From positions 1 to 14,961 of the forward strand of contig JAEZXF010000008.1 in NCBI GenBank assembly GCA_023419995.1: a DNA stretch of 14,961 nucleotides, read 5' to 3'. Positions 6,111-14,117 of this stretch are shown here, one piece after another. Position numbers and translations under genes: made by a program. Below the pieces are notes generated by a model. That model ran no database searches, was not told where the DNA came from, and saw nothing but the letters and a program-made list of their open reading frames with translations. The stretch comes from Pseudomonadota bacterium. GTDB lineage: Bacteria; Pseudomonadota; Alphaproteobacteria; Rhizobiales; Rhizobiaceae. How positions within the stretch are numbered: position 1 is the stretch's first letter; each line of letters starts with the position of its first letter.

Positions 6111-7784
6111 GTGCCGCAGAAACTGCGATCGAGCACGATCACCGAAGGCGTCGAACGTTCACCCAATCGGGCGATGTTTCGCGCGCTTGGCTATCGAAGC
6201 GAGGACTTCGCGAAGCCGATGATCGGGATCGCCAACGGTCACTCGACGATCACGCCCTGCAACGCGGGACTGCAGCCTCTCGCTGACGCCGCCGCCGCTG
6301 CGATCAAGGCGGCCGGCGCCAGTCCCCAGATGTTCGGCGTTCCCACCATCTCCGACGGCATGTCGATGGGCACCGAAGGCATGAAATACTCGCTCGTTTC
6401 GCGTGAGGTGATCGCGGATTGCGTCGAAACGACAGTTCAGGGCCAGTGGATGGATGGTGTTCTCGTCATCGGCGGCTGCGACAAGAACAAGCCAGGAGGC
6501 ATGATCGGGATTGCGCGGGCGAACGTACCGGCGATCTATGTCTATGGCGGCACCATCAAGCCCGGACACTGGAAGGGCGAGGACCTGTCGGTCATCTCGT
6601 CATTCGAAGCCGTTGGCGCGATCAGGGCTGGTCGCATGAGCCAGGAGGATTTCGAGGGCATCGAACGGCATGCATGTCCGACCACGGGCGCCTGTGGCGG
6701 CATGTACACGGCGAACACGATGGCTTCGTCCTTCGAGGCGCTCGGCATGTCGCTGCTCGGCTCATCGCTGATGGCCAATGTCGATCAGGAGAAGCTGGAT
6801 TCTACGACCGCTTCGGCAACCGTTCTGGTGGAGGCGGTCAGGAAAGGCATCAGGCCGCGCGATATCATCACGCGCGAAAGCATCGAGAACGCCATCGCCC
6901 TGGTGATGGCGACCGGCGGCTCTACCAACGCGGTGCTTCACTATCTGGCCATCTGCCATGCAGCCGATGTCGAGTGGACGCTCGAGGATTTCGAGCGCGT
7001 TCGTAGAAGGGTCCCGGTCATCTGCGACCTCAAGCCTTCCGGCCGATACATGGCGGTAGACCTGCACCGTCAGGGCGGCGTGCCGCAGGTGCTCAAGCTG
7101 CTGCTCAACGCTGGGCTCATCAATCCCGACTGCCTGACGATCACCGGCCGGACCATCGCGGAGGAACTCGCGGACGTTCCCGACCATCCACCATCCAACC
7201 AGGACGTGGTGCGCCCCGTCGATGCGCCGCTCTACAAAGAAGGTCATCTTGCGGTTCTGCGCGGCAATCTGGCAGAGGGCGGCGCCGTTGCGAAGATCAC
7301 CGGCCTGAAGTCGACGTCGATCACCGGACCGGCGCGCGTGTTCAACGACGAACAATCCGCGCTGGACGCCATTCTTTCCGGTGCGATCCAGCCGGGCGAC
7401 GTGCTCGTGCTGCGCTATCTCGGACCGAAGGGCGGTCCCGGCATGCCGGAGATGCTCGCACCGACCTCGGCGATCGTCGGCCGCGGGCTCGGCGACAAGG
7501 TCGGTCTCATCACCGACGGGCGCTTTTCCGGCGGCTCGTGGGGCATGCTCGTCGGCCATGTCACGCCGGAGGCGTTCGTCGGCGGAACGATTGCGCTGGT
7601 CGAGGAGGGCGACAAGATCACGATCGACGCCGGACGCCGCCTGCTCCAGCTCGAGGTTTCGACAGAAGAGATCGAAAGACGGCGGCGCGAGTGGCGTCAG
7701 CCTGCTCCGCGCTACACGCGCGGCGTGCTTGCGAAGTTCGCTGCTCTCGCCAGGCCGGCCAATGAAGGAGCCGTAACCGGATAG
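6111..7784 (+). CDS. ilvD: Dihydroxy-acid dehydratase family (IlvD/Edd) enzyme
   Basis: This 557-residue cytoplasmic iron-sulfur dehydratase is of the IlvD/Edd family, which turns 2,3-dihydroxy acids into 2-keto acids. Three cysteines expected to hold a [2Fe-2S] cluster are visible: C50 in TPCNAGLQ, C123 in [10 protein letters not shown] and C195 in [15 protein letters not shown]125 in CDKN is the lysine that is carbamylated in relatives, and S473 in [11 protein letters not shown] is the catalytic serine. The length and the NEGAVTG ending fit true IlvD rather than the longer sugar-acid dehydratases. The start is a GTG at 6111 with GGGAGGG about 7 nt upstream. Its place between a LysR gene and a TRAP transporter suggests a catabolic paralogue acting on an imported hydroxy or sugar acid. 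Branched-chain amino acid synthesis remains possible. Confidence 0.9.
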   Translation: MPQKLRSSTITEGVERSPNRAMFRALGYRSEDFAKPMIGIANGHSTITPCNAGLQPLADAAAAAIKAAGASPQMFGVPTISDGMSMGTEGMKYSLVSREVIADCVETTVQGQWMDGVLVIGGCDKNKPGGMIGIARANVPAIYVYGGTIKPGHWKGEDLSVISSFEAVGAIRAGRMSQEDFEGIERHACPTTGACGGMYTANTMASSFEALGMSLLGSSLMANVDQEKLDSTTASATVLVEAVRKGIRPRDIITRESIENAIALVMATGGSTNAVLHYLAICHAADVEWTLEDFERVRRRVPVICDLKPSGRYMAVDLHRQGGVPQVLKLLLNAGLINPDCLTITGRTIAEELADVPDHPPSNQDVVRPVDAPLYKEGHLAVLRGNLAEGGAVAKITGLKSTSITGPARVFNDEQSALDAILSGAIQPGDVLVLRYLGPKGGPGMPEMLAPTSAIVGRGLGDKVGLITDGRFSGGSWGMLVGHVTPEAFVGGTIALVEEGDKITIDAGRRLLQLEVSTEEIERRRREWRQPAPRYTRGVLAKFAALARPANEGAVTG

Positions 7785-7835
7785 CTGGCAAGCCAAGACG
7801 GTTTCGCTCAACAATCACAACAGGGAGGAAAGATC

Positions 7836-8828
7836 ATGCTGCATTCGAGAAGACAATTCGTTCGCGCCGCGCTTGCTGCCGCGACACTGGCGGGTCTCGC
7901 CACATCGGCATCCGCGCAACAGGAGATCAAGCTCGGCTATGCGCTGGCTCCGACATCGCACTATGGTGTCGCTGCCGATCGCTGGCAGGAATATGTGGAG
8001 ACGGAAAGTGACGGGCGTTATGCGTTCCGGCACTTTCCATCCTCCGGGCTCGGCGGCGAGCGAGAAGTGATCGAGGGCGTCCAGCTCGGCACCGTCGAGG
8101 CGACAATCGTATCCTCCGGAACCCTGTCCAACTTTGTGCCGGAAGCAGGTGTCTTCGACATACCCTTTCTCTTTCGCGACCTCGGCCATGCGCGCCGGGT
8201 GCTCGACGGCCCGGTGGGACAGGAGATTCTCGCGAAGTTCGACGATGTCGGGCTGGTCGCGGTCGCATGGGGCGAGCAGGGTTTCCGCCACATCACAAAC
8301 AACCGCAATGCGATCGAAACGCCGGCTGACATCGCGGGCCTGAAGCTGCGGACGATGGAGAACCCCACTCACATAACCGCCTTCGAGACACTTGGGGCCG
8401 CACCCACGCCGATGGCGTGGCCAGAAGTCATCGGGGCGCTTGAGCAGGGCACGATCGACGGACAGGAGAACCCGCTCACTGTTATCACCTCGGCGAAACT
8501 CTCCGAAGTCCAGACCTATCTCACCCTCTCGGGGCACGTCTATTCGCCGACGGTGTTCCTCGTCTCCCGTCCGCTCTGGGACGGCCTGTCTCAGGAAGAC
8601 CGGGAGATGTTTCGCATGGGCGCCGTCGAAGCCGTTACGGCGATGCGCGCCTTCGTCGATGGCGTCGAAACCTCGGGCGTGGAGCAGTTGAAATCCGAGG
8701 GCATGACCGTCGGCGAACTGTCCACGGAGCAGAAGGCAGCGTTCCAGGGCGCGCTGGAGGCCGCCTATGAGCAATATTACGGCATCTACGGCAAGGATCT
8801 CGTCGAACGGATCATCGCGACCGAATAA
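7836..8828 (+). CDS. dctP: TRAP transporter periplasmic solute-binding protein DctP
   Basis: This 330-residue extracytoplasmic receptor of the DctP family captures an organic acid, usually a carboxylate, for the DctQM membrane complex. The signal peptide carries SRRQFV near its start and ends ATSASA before QQE at about residue 28. The SRRxF pattern resembles a twin-arginine signal, although Sec export cannot be excluded. R172 in GLKLRTMENP fits the conserved arginine that pairs with the substrate carboxylate, and MAWPEVIGALEQGTIDGQENP (about 193-213) is the typical second family block. GGGAGGAA lies 6-13 nt before the ATG. It is 51 nt downstream of the dehydratase, so the two are probably co-transcribed. 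The substrate cannot be read from sequence, but a dihydroxy acid or sugar acid is consistent with the neighbour. Confidence 0.94.
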   Translation: MLHSRRQFVRAALAAATLAGLATSASAQQEIKLGYALAPTSHYGVAADRWQEYVETESDGRYAFRHFPSSGLGGEREVIEGVQLGTVEATIVSSGTLSNFVPEAGVFDIPFLFRDLGHARRVLDGPVGQEILAKFDDVGLVAVAWGEQGFRHITNNRNAIETPADIAGLKLRTMENPTHITAFETLGAAPTPMAWPEVIGALEQGTIDGQENPLTVITSAKLSEVQTYLTLSGHVYSPTVFLVSRPLWDGLSQEDREMFRMGAVEAVTAMRAFVDGVETSGVEQLKSEGMTVGELSTEQKAAFQGALEAAYEQYYGIYGKDLVERIIATE

Positions 8829-8859
8829 AGGCCCTGCGCCGACCGCCGCAGGTGCCGCC

Positions 8860-8879
8860 GGCACGGCTTTGGCCGTGCC
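8860..8879 (+). promoter_or_regulatory. Intercistronic hairpin between dctP and dctQ
   Basis: GGCACGGC (8860-8867) and GCCGTGCC (8872-8879) pair perfectly over 8 bp around a TTTG loop. It lies in the 74-bp gap after the dctP stop and before the dctQ start. No proper T-run follows, so partial termination or protection of the dctP message is more likely than full termination. Confidence 0.55.
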
Positions 8880-8902
8880 CGCCCCTTTCGAGGTGAGAAA
8901 CG

Positions 8903-9400
8903 ATGAAAATGTACGAGCGTCATTTCGTGACGGTCAACGAATGGCTGGTGCTGCTGATGCTGGCAGCGATGGCGGTGATCGTCTTCACCAATGTCGCGCT
9001 ACGCTATCTGACCAACTTCTCGCTAACCTGGGCGGAAGAAGTCGCCCGCTACCTGATGATCTGGATGACGTTTCTCGGTGCAGGGCTGGTCCTGCGCTCG
9101 GGCGGACACGTCGCGATAACCAATCTGCACGACCTCTTGCCGGATCGTGCAAGCCGTGCGCTGCGCATGGTCGTCTCGATGCTCGTGCTAGGCTTTTTCG
9201 CCGGGATGGCATGGTTCGGCCATGACTACATGTCGCGCATGGGCCGCCAGCTGACGCCCGCGACGAGAATCCCCTTTTACACCATCTATGCCGCCATGCC
9301 GGTCGGCTTTGCGCTGCTCATCGTCCACTTCCTGCTGGTTCTTAAGAACTACGTGGCGACGGGCGGGAGCACGGACGATGTTCCGACGAACGGCGGTTGA
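8903..9400 (+). CDS. dctQ: TRAP transporter small permease subunit DctQ
   Basis: This 165-residue inner-membrane protein is the small subunit that joins DctM to receive substrate from DctP. Four hydrophobic segments are visible, at about residues 14-34, 48-65, 87-107 and 126-147. The family block NVALRYLTNFSLTWAEEVARYLMIWMTFLGA lies at about 30-60 and is followed by GLVLRSGGHVAI. The length is normal for DctQ. GAGGTGAG precedes the ATG by about 6 nt. The hairpin upstream separates it from dctP, and dctM begins 24 nt after its stop. Confidence 0.93.
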   Translation: MKMYERHFVTVNEWLVLLMLAAMAVIVFTNVALRYLTNFSLTWAEEVARYLMIWMTFLGAGLVLRSGGHVAITNLHDLLPDRASRALRMVVSMLVLGFFAGMAWFGHDYMSRMGRQLTPATRIPFYTIYAAMPVGFALLIVHFLLVLKNYVATGGSTDDVPTNGG

Positions 9401-9424
9401 CATGGACGAGATTCGGACACTGCC

Positions 9425-10708
9425 ATGGTGACAATCCTCTTCGCCTCTTTCTTCGTTCTTCTCCTTATCGGCGTTCCGGTCGCATTCTCGCTCGCGATTT
9501 CGGCGGCACTGGCCGTCTGGTTCGGATCGAGCTATCCGATGCTTGTCGTGGTAAAGGAGATGTTCTCCGGCCTGGACAGCTTCCCGTTAATGGCCGTGCC
9601 GTTCTTCATCCTCGCCGCCGAGCTGATGACCGGCGGTGCGATGACGACCGTCTTGCTGCGCTTCGCCTCGCAGTTCGTCGGTCATCTGCGTGGCGGTCTG
9701 GGCTATGCGAACGTGCTGTCATCGACGATGTTCGCGGGCATCTCCGGGTCGGCTCTCGCCGACGCGGCCGGCCCCGGCGCGATGATGGTGCGCATGATGG
9801 AGAAAAGCGGCTACGACAAGTCCTACGCCGGCGCGTTGACAGCATCGAGCGCGGTTATCGGGCCGATCATCCCCCCGTCGATCATCATGATCCTCTATGC
9901 CATGCAGGTCAGCGAGGTCTCGGTCGGCGGGCTGTTTATGGCCGGCATCGTGCCGGGGCTCGCGATGACGGCCATGCTGTGCGCGGCCAACTGGCATGTC
10001 TGTCGCCAGCGGGGATACCGCGCGAGCGAACCAAGGCCAGCGCTCGCCGAAATGGTGCGGACGACGTTCCTGGCGATCCCGGCCCTGATGCTGGTGGTGA
10101 TCATCATCGGCGGCATCCGCGGCGGCATCTTCACGCCGACCGAAGCGTCGGTGGTCGCTGTTTTCTACGCGGTGCTGTGCGGAACGTTCGTCTACAGGTC
10201 CCTCAAGCCGCGCGATCTGCCAGCGATCCTCCTGCGCGCCGCACTCGTCAGCGTCTCGGTGCTCGTCATCCTGGCCGCCGCCCGCGCCTTCGCCTGGGTC
10301 CTCATCATAGAGAGCGTTCCGCAGACGCTTGCGGATGCCATCTCGGACTGGAACCTTAGCCCGATCATCTTTCTGCTTGCCGTGAACCTGCTTCTGATCC
10401 TGTTCGGCCTGTTCATGGACCCGCTGCCCGGCGTGATGGTGCTCGTGCCGATCCTCTCTCCCATCGCACACGGTCTCGGCATCGACCCGTTCCACTTCGC
10501 GATGATCGTGATCGTGAACCTGACGATCGGGCTGATCACGCCGCCGGTCGGCGCACTGCTGTTCGTTATCTCATCAACGGTGAGGCTCAACGTGGGCGAA
10601 CTCGTACGAGAGATGCCGCCGTTCATGGTCGCGCACCTGATCGTGCTCACGATGCTGACACTGATTCCGTCGCTTTCGACATGGCTGCCACACGCAAGCG
10701 GCTTCTGA
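9425..10708 (+). CDS. dctM: TRAP transporter large permease subunit DctM
   Basis: This 427-residue inner-membrane protein of the ion transporter superfamily carries out sodium- or proton-driven uptake of the solute handed over by DctP. About twelve hydrophobic segments are spread over the whole length. Family motifs include FAGISGSALADAAGPGAM (103-120), GPIIPPSI (146-153), GGIFTPTEAS (233-242) and NLTIGLITPPVG (365-376). The length is typical for an unfused DctM. The ATG at 9425 has only a weak ribosome site, so translation may be coupled to dctQ. It ends the operon. The 127-bp gap to the convergent gene shows no clear terminator. Confidence 0.94.
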   Translation: MVTILFASFFVLLLIGVPVAFSLAISAALAVWFGSSYPMLVVVKEMFSGLDSFPLMAVPFFILAAELMTGGAMTTVLLRFASQFVGHLRGGLGYANVLSSTMFAGISGSALADAAGPGAMMVRMMEKSGYDKSYAGALTASSAVIGPIIPPSIIMILYAMQVSEVSVGGLFMAGIVPGLAMTAMLCAANWHVCRQRGYRASEPRPALAEMVRTTFLAIPALMLVVIIIGGIRGGIFTPTEASVVAVFYAVLCGTFVYRSLKPRDLPAILLRAALVSVSVLVILAAARAFAWVLIIESVPQTLADAISDWNLSPIIFLLAVNLLLILFGLFMDPLPGVMVLVPILSPIAHGLGIDPFHFAMIVIVNLTIGLITPPVGALLFVISSTVRLNVGELVREMPPFMVAHLIVLTMLTLIPSLSTWLPHASGF

Positions 10709-10835
10709 CGCAACCGGGATTCACCATTGGCGTGGCAAAGCCTGAGCATTTTCTAGGCAATCACATTGGTGCGCTCGAAACCGGCAAAGATGTGGCGTTT
10801 GCAATACCCGTTAGGATCGTCGAGCGAGATAGCCC
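10709..10835. other. Convergent gap between dctM and the Usp gene
   Basis: This 127-bp stretch lies between two converging genes. I see no strong stem followed by a T-run on either strand and no small gene. Transcripts from both sides may overlap here. Confidence 0.4.
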
Positions 10836-11261
10836 CTATCTGACCACATGCACGGACACGTCTGCATGGCGGGCCACGCGGGCCGCGTTCGGTCCGAGAA
10901 GATAGTTCTCAGGGCCCGGCTTGGAGGCCATGAGCACGATGAGATCGGCCTTGCTGACCCCGGCATAGTGCAAAATCTCCCGATAGATCGAGCCGTGGCC
11001 GACGATGTGGCGATGCTTCACTTCCGCTGGGACGTTCGCCTTCGTGTAGTCGTGCAGCGCCTTGTTCGCGTGCTCGATCGCCTGCTTCTCGTGGTCCTTC
11101 GGGAAGAAGCCGCCGACGAGGGACAGGCCGTAATCCGGCACGACCGTGAGCACGTGAAGGTTGGCGCCGGTGAACCGCGCCAGCTCCACGGCGGTTTTGA
11201 TCGCCTTCTTCTCCGCCTCGGCCTCGCCGAGATCGACCGTCACAAGGATGTTCTTGTACAT
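10836..11261 (-). CDS. Universal stress protein (UspA family), TRAP-associated
   Basis: This 141-residue cytoplasmic protein has the UspA fold. It begins MYKNILVTVDLG and contains ANLHVLTVVPDYG, a central GSIYREIL at 90-97 and the end LLGPNAARVARHADVSVHVVR. ATP-binding members carry G-2x-G-9x-G-S/T near the C-terminus. Here that region reads ASKPGPENYLLGPN (about 112-125), lacking the first glycine pair and replacing S/T with proline. This puts it closer to the non-ATP-binding type. The ATG at 11261 is chosen over a GTG at 11276 because GAGGAG lies about 7 nt before it. It follows the fused TAXI permease with a gap of 11 nt, a pairing known from TRAP systems such as TeaABC-TeaD in Halomonas, where the Usp modulates transport. 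A similar role here is inferred. Confidence 0.88.
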   Translation of the reverse strand: MYKNILVTVDLGEAEAEKKAIKTAVELARFTGANLHVLTVVPDYGLSLVGGFFPKDHEKQAIEHANKALHDYTKANVPAEVKHRHIVGHGSIYREILHYAGVSKADLIVLMASKPGPENYLLGPNAARVARHADVSVHVVR

Positions 11262-11272
11262 CGCACCGCTCC

Positions 11273-13936
11273 TCACGCTGCCTTCGGATTGCCGGCGAGC
11301 GTGCCGCCGCGCCGGCGCTGGGACCAGATCACCAGACCGAGCAGCAGGATGGCCGGAATGTAGAACACCTCGCGCGGCATGCGCTCGGCCGCCACCTCGA
11401 GCGCCGTGACCGTCACCGGCTCGTCGGCGTAGAAATCCATGTCCGACAGGGTGCGGCCGGCGAGGCTGTTCATGTCCAGCGGCTCGTCGAGGATCGCCGT
11501 GTCCCCTTCGAGCCGCATGGCAAGGCCGGTCGCGGCCTCGAAACGCGCCTGGCCGGATTCGCCGGCGGGGCCGAGGTTGAACGCCATGATGCGGTCGAGC
11601 GTCCGGTCTGGATCGTTGAAGGACGGGCCGGCGATATGCACCCGCACCTCGGCATCGTCGGGCTGGGCCTCGACCGTCTCGTGGATACGCTGGGGCTCGA
11701 TCGCGTCATAGGGCGGCTGCACCAGATCGAGGAAGAAGCCGGGGCGCAGGAGCAGGAAGGTGACGAGCAGCAGCGCCACCGTCTCCCAGATGCGGTTCCG
11801 TGCCATGAAGAAGCCCTGCGTCGCGGCGGCGAAGATGAGCATCGCCGCCGTGGCCTTGAGGAAGATCCAGATTCCCCCCGCCCAGCCGACGCCGATCAGC
11901 AGCAGGTCGGTGTTGAAGACGAAGATGAAGGGCAGGAGCACCGTGCGCAGCGAATAGAAGAAGGCGACGAAGCCGGTCTTGATCGGGTCGCCGCCGGAGA
12001 CGGCCGCCGCCGCGAAGGAGGCGAGGCCGACGGGCGGCGTCACGTCGGCCATGATGCCGAAATAGAAGACGAACATGTGCGCCGCGATCAGCGGGATCAG
12101 CACGCCGTTGGCCGCGCCGACCTCGACGATGACCGGGGCCATCAGCGAGGAGACGACGATGTAGTTGGCCGTGGTCGGCAGGCCCATGCCCAGCACGAGG
12201 CTGATGATCGCGGTGAACACCAGGATCAGGAAGATGTTGCCGCCCGACAGGAACTCGACGAATTCCGCCATGACCTGGCCGATGCCGGTCAGCGTGACCG
12301 TGCCGACGATGATGCCGGCCGCGGCCGTGGCGCAGGCGATGCCGATCATGTTGCGCGCGCCCGCGATCAGGCCGACGATCAGGTCGTCGAAACCTTTGCG
12401 GAAGGCGGCGACCTGCTCGGAGGCGCGGATGCCCCGGAACAGTGCCTTGAGCGGCTTTTGCGTGAGGACGACGACGATGAGCAGCAGCACCGCGTAGAAG
12501 GCCGACAGACCGGGCGAGCGGCGCTCGACCATCAGGAACCAGACGAGCACGAAGAGCGGCAGCAGATAGTGCAGGCCGGTCTTGATCACGTCCTTGACCA
12601 GCGGCAGCTCGACCACCGGCGCGTTGGGATCGTCGAGGTCGAGATCGGGAACCCTCGACGCGTACCAGATGAGCGCCACATAGGCGGCGAGCAGAAGCAC
12701 GATCAGCGCCGGGCCGGAGATGCCGGGCAGCACCATGCGCACGAGGGCGATGAAGTAGTAGACCGCGCCCGCCAGGATGACGATCGAGGCCAGCGTGATG
12801 CCGGCGCGCAGCAGCGACTGGAGGCCGGTGGACTGCACCCGCTTGGGCAGGACCGGCATGTCGCCGCGCACGGCTTCCAGATGCACGAGGTAGAGCAGGG
12901 CGATGTAGGAGATGACCGCCGGCAGGAAGGCGTGCTTGATGACCTCGATATAGGGGATGCCGATATATTCGACCATCAGGAAGGCGGCCGCGCCCATGAC
13001 CGGCGGCATGATCTGGCCGTTGACCGAACTCGCCACCTCGACCGAGCCGGCCTTTTCCGGCGTGAAGCCGACGCGCTTCATCAGCGGGATGGTGAAGGTG
13101 CCGGTGGTGACGACGTTGGCGATGGACGAGCCGGAGATCATGCCCGTCATCATCGAGGAGAGCACGGCCGCCTTGGCCGGTCCGCCGCGCATGTGGCCGA
13201 GCAGCGCGAAGGCGAGCTTGATGAAGAAATTACCGGCCCCTGCCCTGTCGAGCATCGAGCCGAACAGCACGAACAGGAACACGAAGGCGGTCGAGACGCC
13301 GAGCGGCACGCCGAAGACGCCGCCCGTCGACAGCCACATCTGGTCCATGGCGCGGCCGAAGGAGGCACCGCCCCAGCGGATGATGTCGGGCACCAGCGGC
13401 GAGGAGCCGAAGAAGACATAGGCCAGGAAGACCAGGGCGACGACGGCGAGCGGCGGGCCGAGCGCGCGGCGCGTCGCCTCCAGAAGCAGCACCATGCCGA
13501 TGCCGGCGACCACGAGGTCCTGCGTGATCGGCAGGCCGGGCCGGCGCGCGAGGTCGCGATAGAAGATGAAGATGTAGAGCGCGGCGAGGGCCGCGAGGAT
13601 CGCCAGTATCCAGTCGAGCGTCGGGATGCGGTCGCGCGGGCTGCGGGCGAAGGCCGGATAGGCCGTGAAGGCGAGGAACACGCCGAAGGCGAGGTGGATC
13701 GACCGCGTCTGCGTGTCGTTGAACACCAGCGGCAGGCCGGTCGCGCTGGACAGCGTGAAGGGCAGCGGCGAGGCGATGTAGAGCTGGAACAGCGACCAGC
13801 ACAGCGCCACGCCCGAGATCACCCATGCAGCGAAGCCGGCCGGGTTTCGCGCTCCGGTGTCGGACGCGGCCACGAGGTCCTGAAGCTCGGCCTCGCTCAG
13901 CGGCGCGTTCGCAGTCTTTTCGTTCTCTGTCGCCAT
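11273..13936 (-). CDS. Fused TRAP permease (DctQM, TAXI-associated) with C-terminal extension
   Basis: This 887-residue inner-membrane protein joins the small and large TRAP subunits. The N-terminal part (about 34-180) has several helices and stands in for DctQ. The DctM-like part carries GSSIANVVTTGTFTIP (269-284), GQIMPPVMGAAAF (307-319), GMGLPTTANYIV (583-594) and DVTPPVGLASFAAAAVSGGDP (631-651). After further helices, residues about 740-855 are polar and acidic (PPYDAIEPQRIHETVEAQPD onward) and are followed by one last helix (857-873) and a basic tail. This matches the uncharacterised C-terminal domain known in this family (DUF3394 type) and probably faces the periplasm. GGAGGGG precedes the ATG at 13936. 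It is co-oriented with the TAXI receptor behind a terminator-like hairpin. Confidence 0.93.
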   Translation of the reverse strand: MATENEKTANAPLSEAELQDLVAASDTGARNPAGFAAWVISGVALCWSLFQLYIASPLPFTLSSATGLPLVFNDTQTRSIHLAFGVFLAFTAYPAFARSPRDRIPTLDWILAILAALAALYIFIFYRDLARRPGLPITQDLVVAGIGMVLLLEATRRALGPPLAVVALVFLAYVFFGSSPLVPDIIRWGGASFGRAMDQMWLSTGGVFGVPLGVSTAFVFLFVLFGSMLDRAGAGNFFIKLAFALLGHMRGGPAKAAVLSSMMTGMISGSSIANVVTTGTFTIPLMKRVGFTPEKAGSVEVASSVNGQIMPPVMGAAAFLMVEYIGIPYIEVIKHAFLPAVISYIALLYLVHLEAVRGDMPVLPKRVQSTGLQSLLRAGITLASIVILAGAVYYFIALVRMVLPGISGPALIVLLLAAYVALIWYASRVPDLDLDDPNAPVVELPLVKDVIKTGLHYLLPLFVLVWFLMVERRSPGLSAFYAVLLLIVVVLTQKPLKALFRGIRASEQVAAFRKGFDDLIVGLIAGARNMIGIACATAAAGIIVGTVTLTGIGQVMAEFVEFLSGGNIFLILVFTAIISLVLGMGLPTTANYIVVSSLMAPVIVEVGAANGVLIPLIAAHMFVFYFGIMADVTPPVGLASFAAAAVSGGDPIKTGFVAFFYSLRTVLLPFIFVFNTDLLLIGVGWAGGIWIFLKATAAMLIFAAATQGFFMARNRIWETVALLLVTFLLLRPGFFLDLVQPPYDAIEPQRIHETVEAQPDDAEVRVHIAGPSFNDPDRTLDRIMAFNLGPAGESGQARFEAATGLAMRLEGDTAILDEPLDMNSLAGRTLSDMDFYADEPVTVTALEVAAERMPREVFYIPAILLLGLVIWSQRRRGGTLAGNPKAA

Positions 13937-13971
13937 GGCGGTTCCCCTCCGGTGGGCGATTCCGGGAAATG

Positions 13972-14005
13972 AAAAAGGGAGGCGCTTCCCGCGGAAACGC
14001 CTCCC
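13972..14005 (-). terminator. Intrinsic terminator between TAXI receptor and permease genes
   Basis: On the minus strand GGGAGGCG and CGCCTCCC pair over 8 bp. After one mismatch they continue as TTCC/GGAA with a 3-nt loop, and TTTTT follows directly (AAAAA at 13972-13976 on the plus strand). It lies just after the receptor gene and 36 nt before the permease start, so it should stop part of the transcripts and set the receptor above the permease. Confidence 0.75.
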
Positions 14006-14014
14006 CCAATGTCA

Positions 14015-14059
14015 GCCGGGCGCGCGCCCGGCTGCGCGCAGCTTCGCGCCCGGGCCGAA
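14015..14059 (-). repeat. GC-rich palindrome and inverted repeat in the TAXI intergenic region
   Basis: GCCGGGCGCGCGCCCGGC at 14015-14032 is a perfect 18-bp palindrome. A further copy of its half, CGCGCCCGGG, lies at about 14046-14055 and could pair with it as an alternative. The element sits between the receptor stop (14118) and the terminator (13972-14005), so it would add to a strongly folded leader ahead of the permease gene. Function is unknown. Confidence 0.5.
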
Positions 14060-14117
14060 GACGATGAAGGTTCGGCAAGACGTCATGCGTCGCCTTTCCT
14101 CGCGGACGTGCTCTACC

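Noticed and set aside
6762..8864. Two roughly 350-codon minus-strand frames opposite the dehydratase and dctP
   Set aside because: Antisense shadows. The plus-strand genes carry catalytic and family motifs.
11636..13972. 778-codon plus-strand open frame opposite the fused TRAP permease
   Set aside because: It is rich in Asp, Glu, Arg, His and Gln, as expected for the antisense of a hydrophobic GC-rich gene. The minus strand has clear TRAP motifs and a ribosome site.
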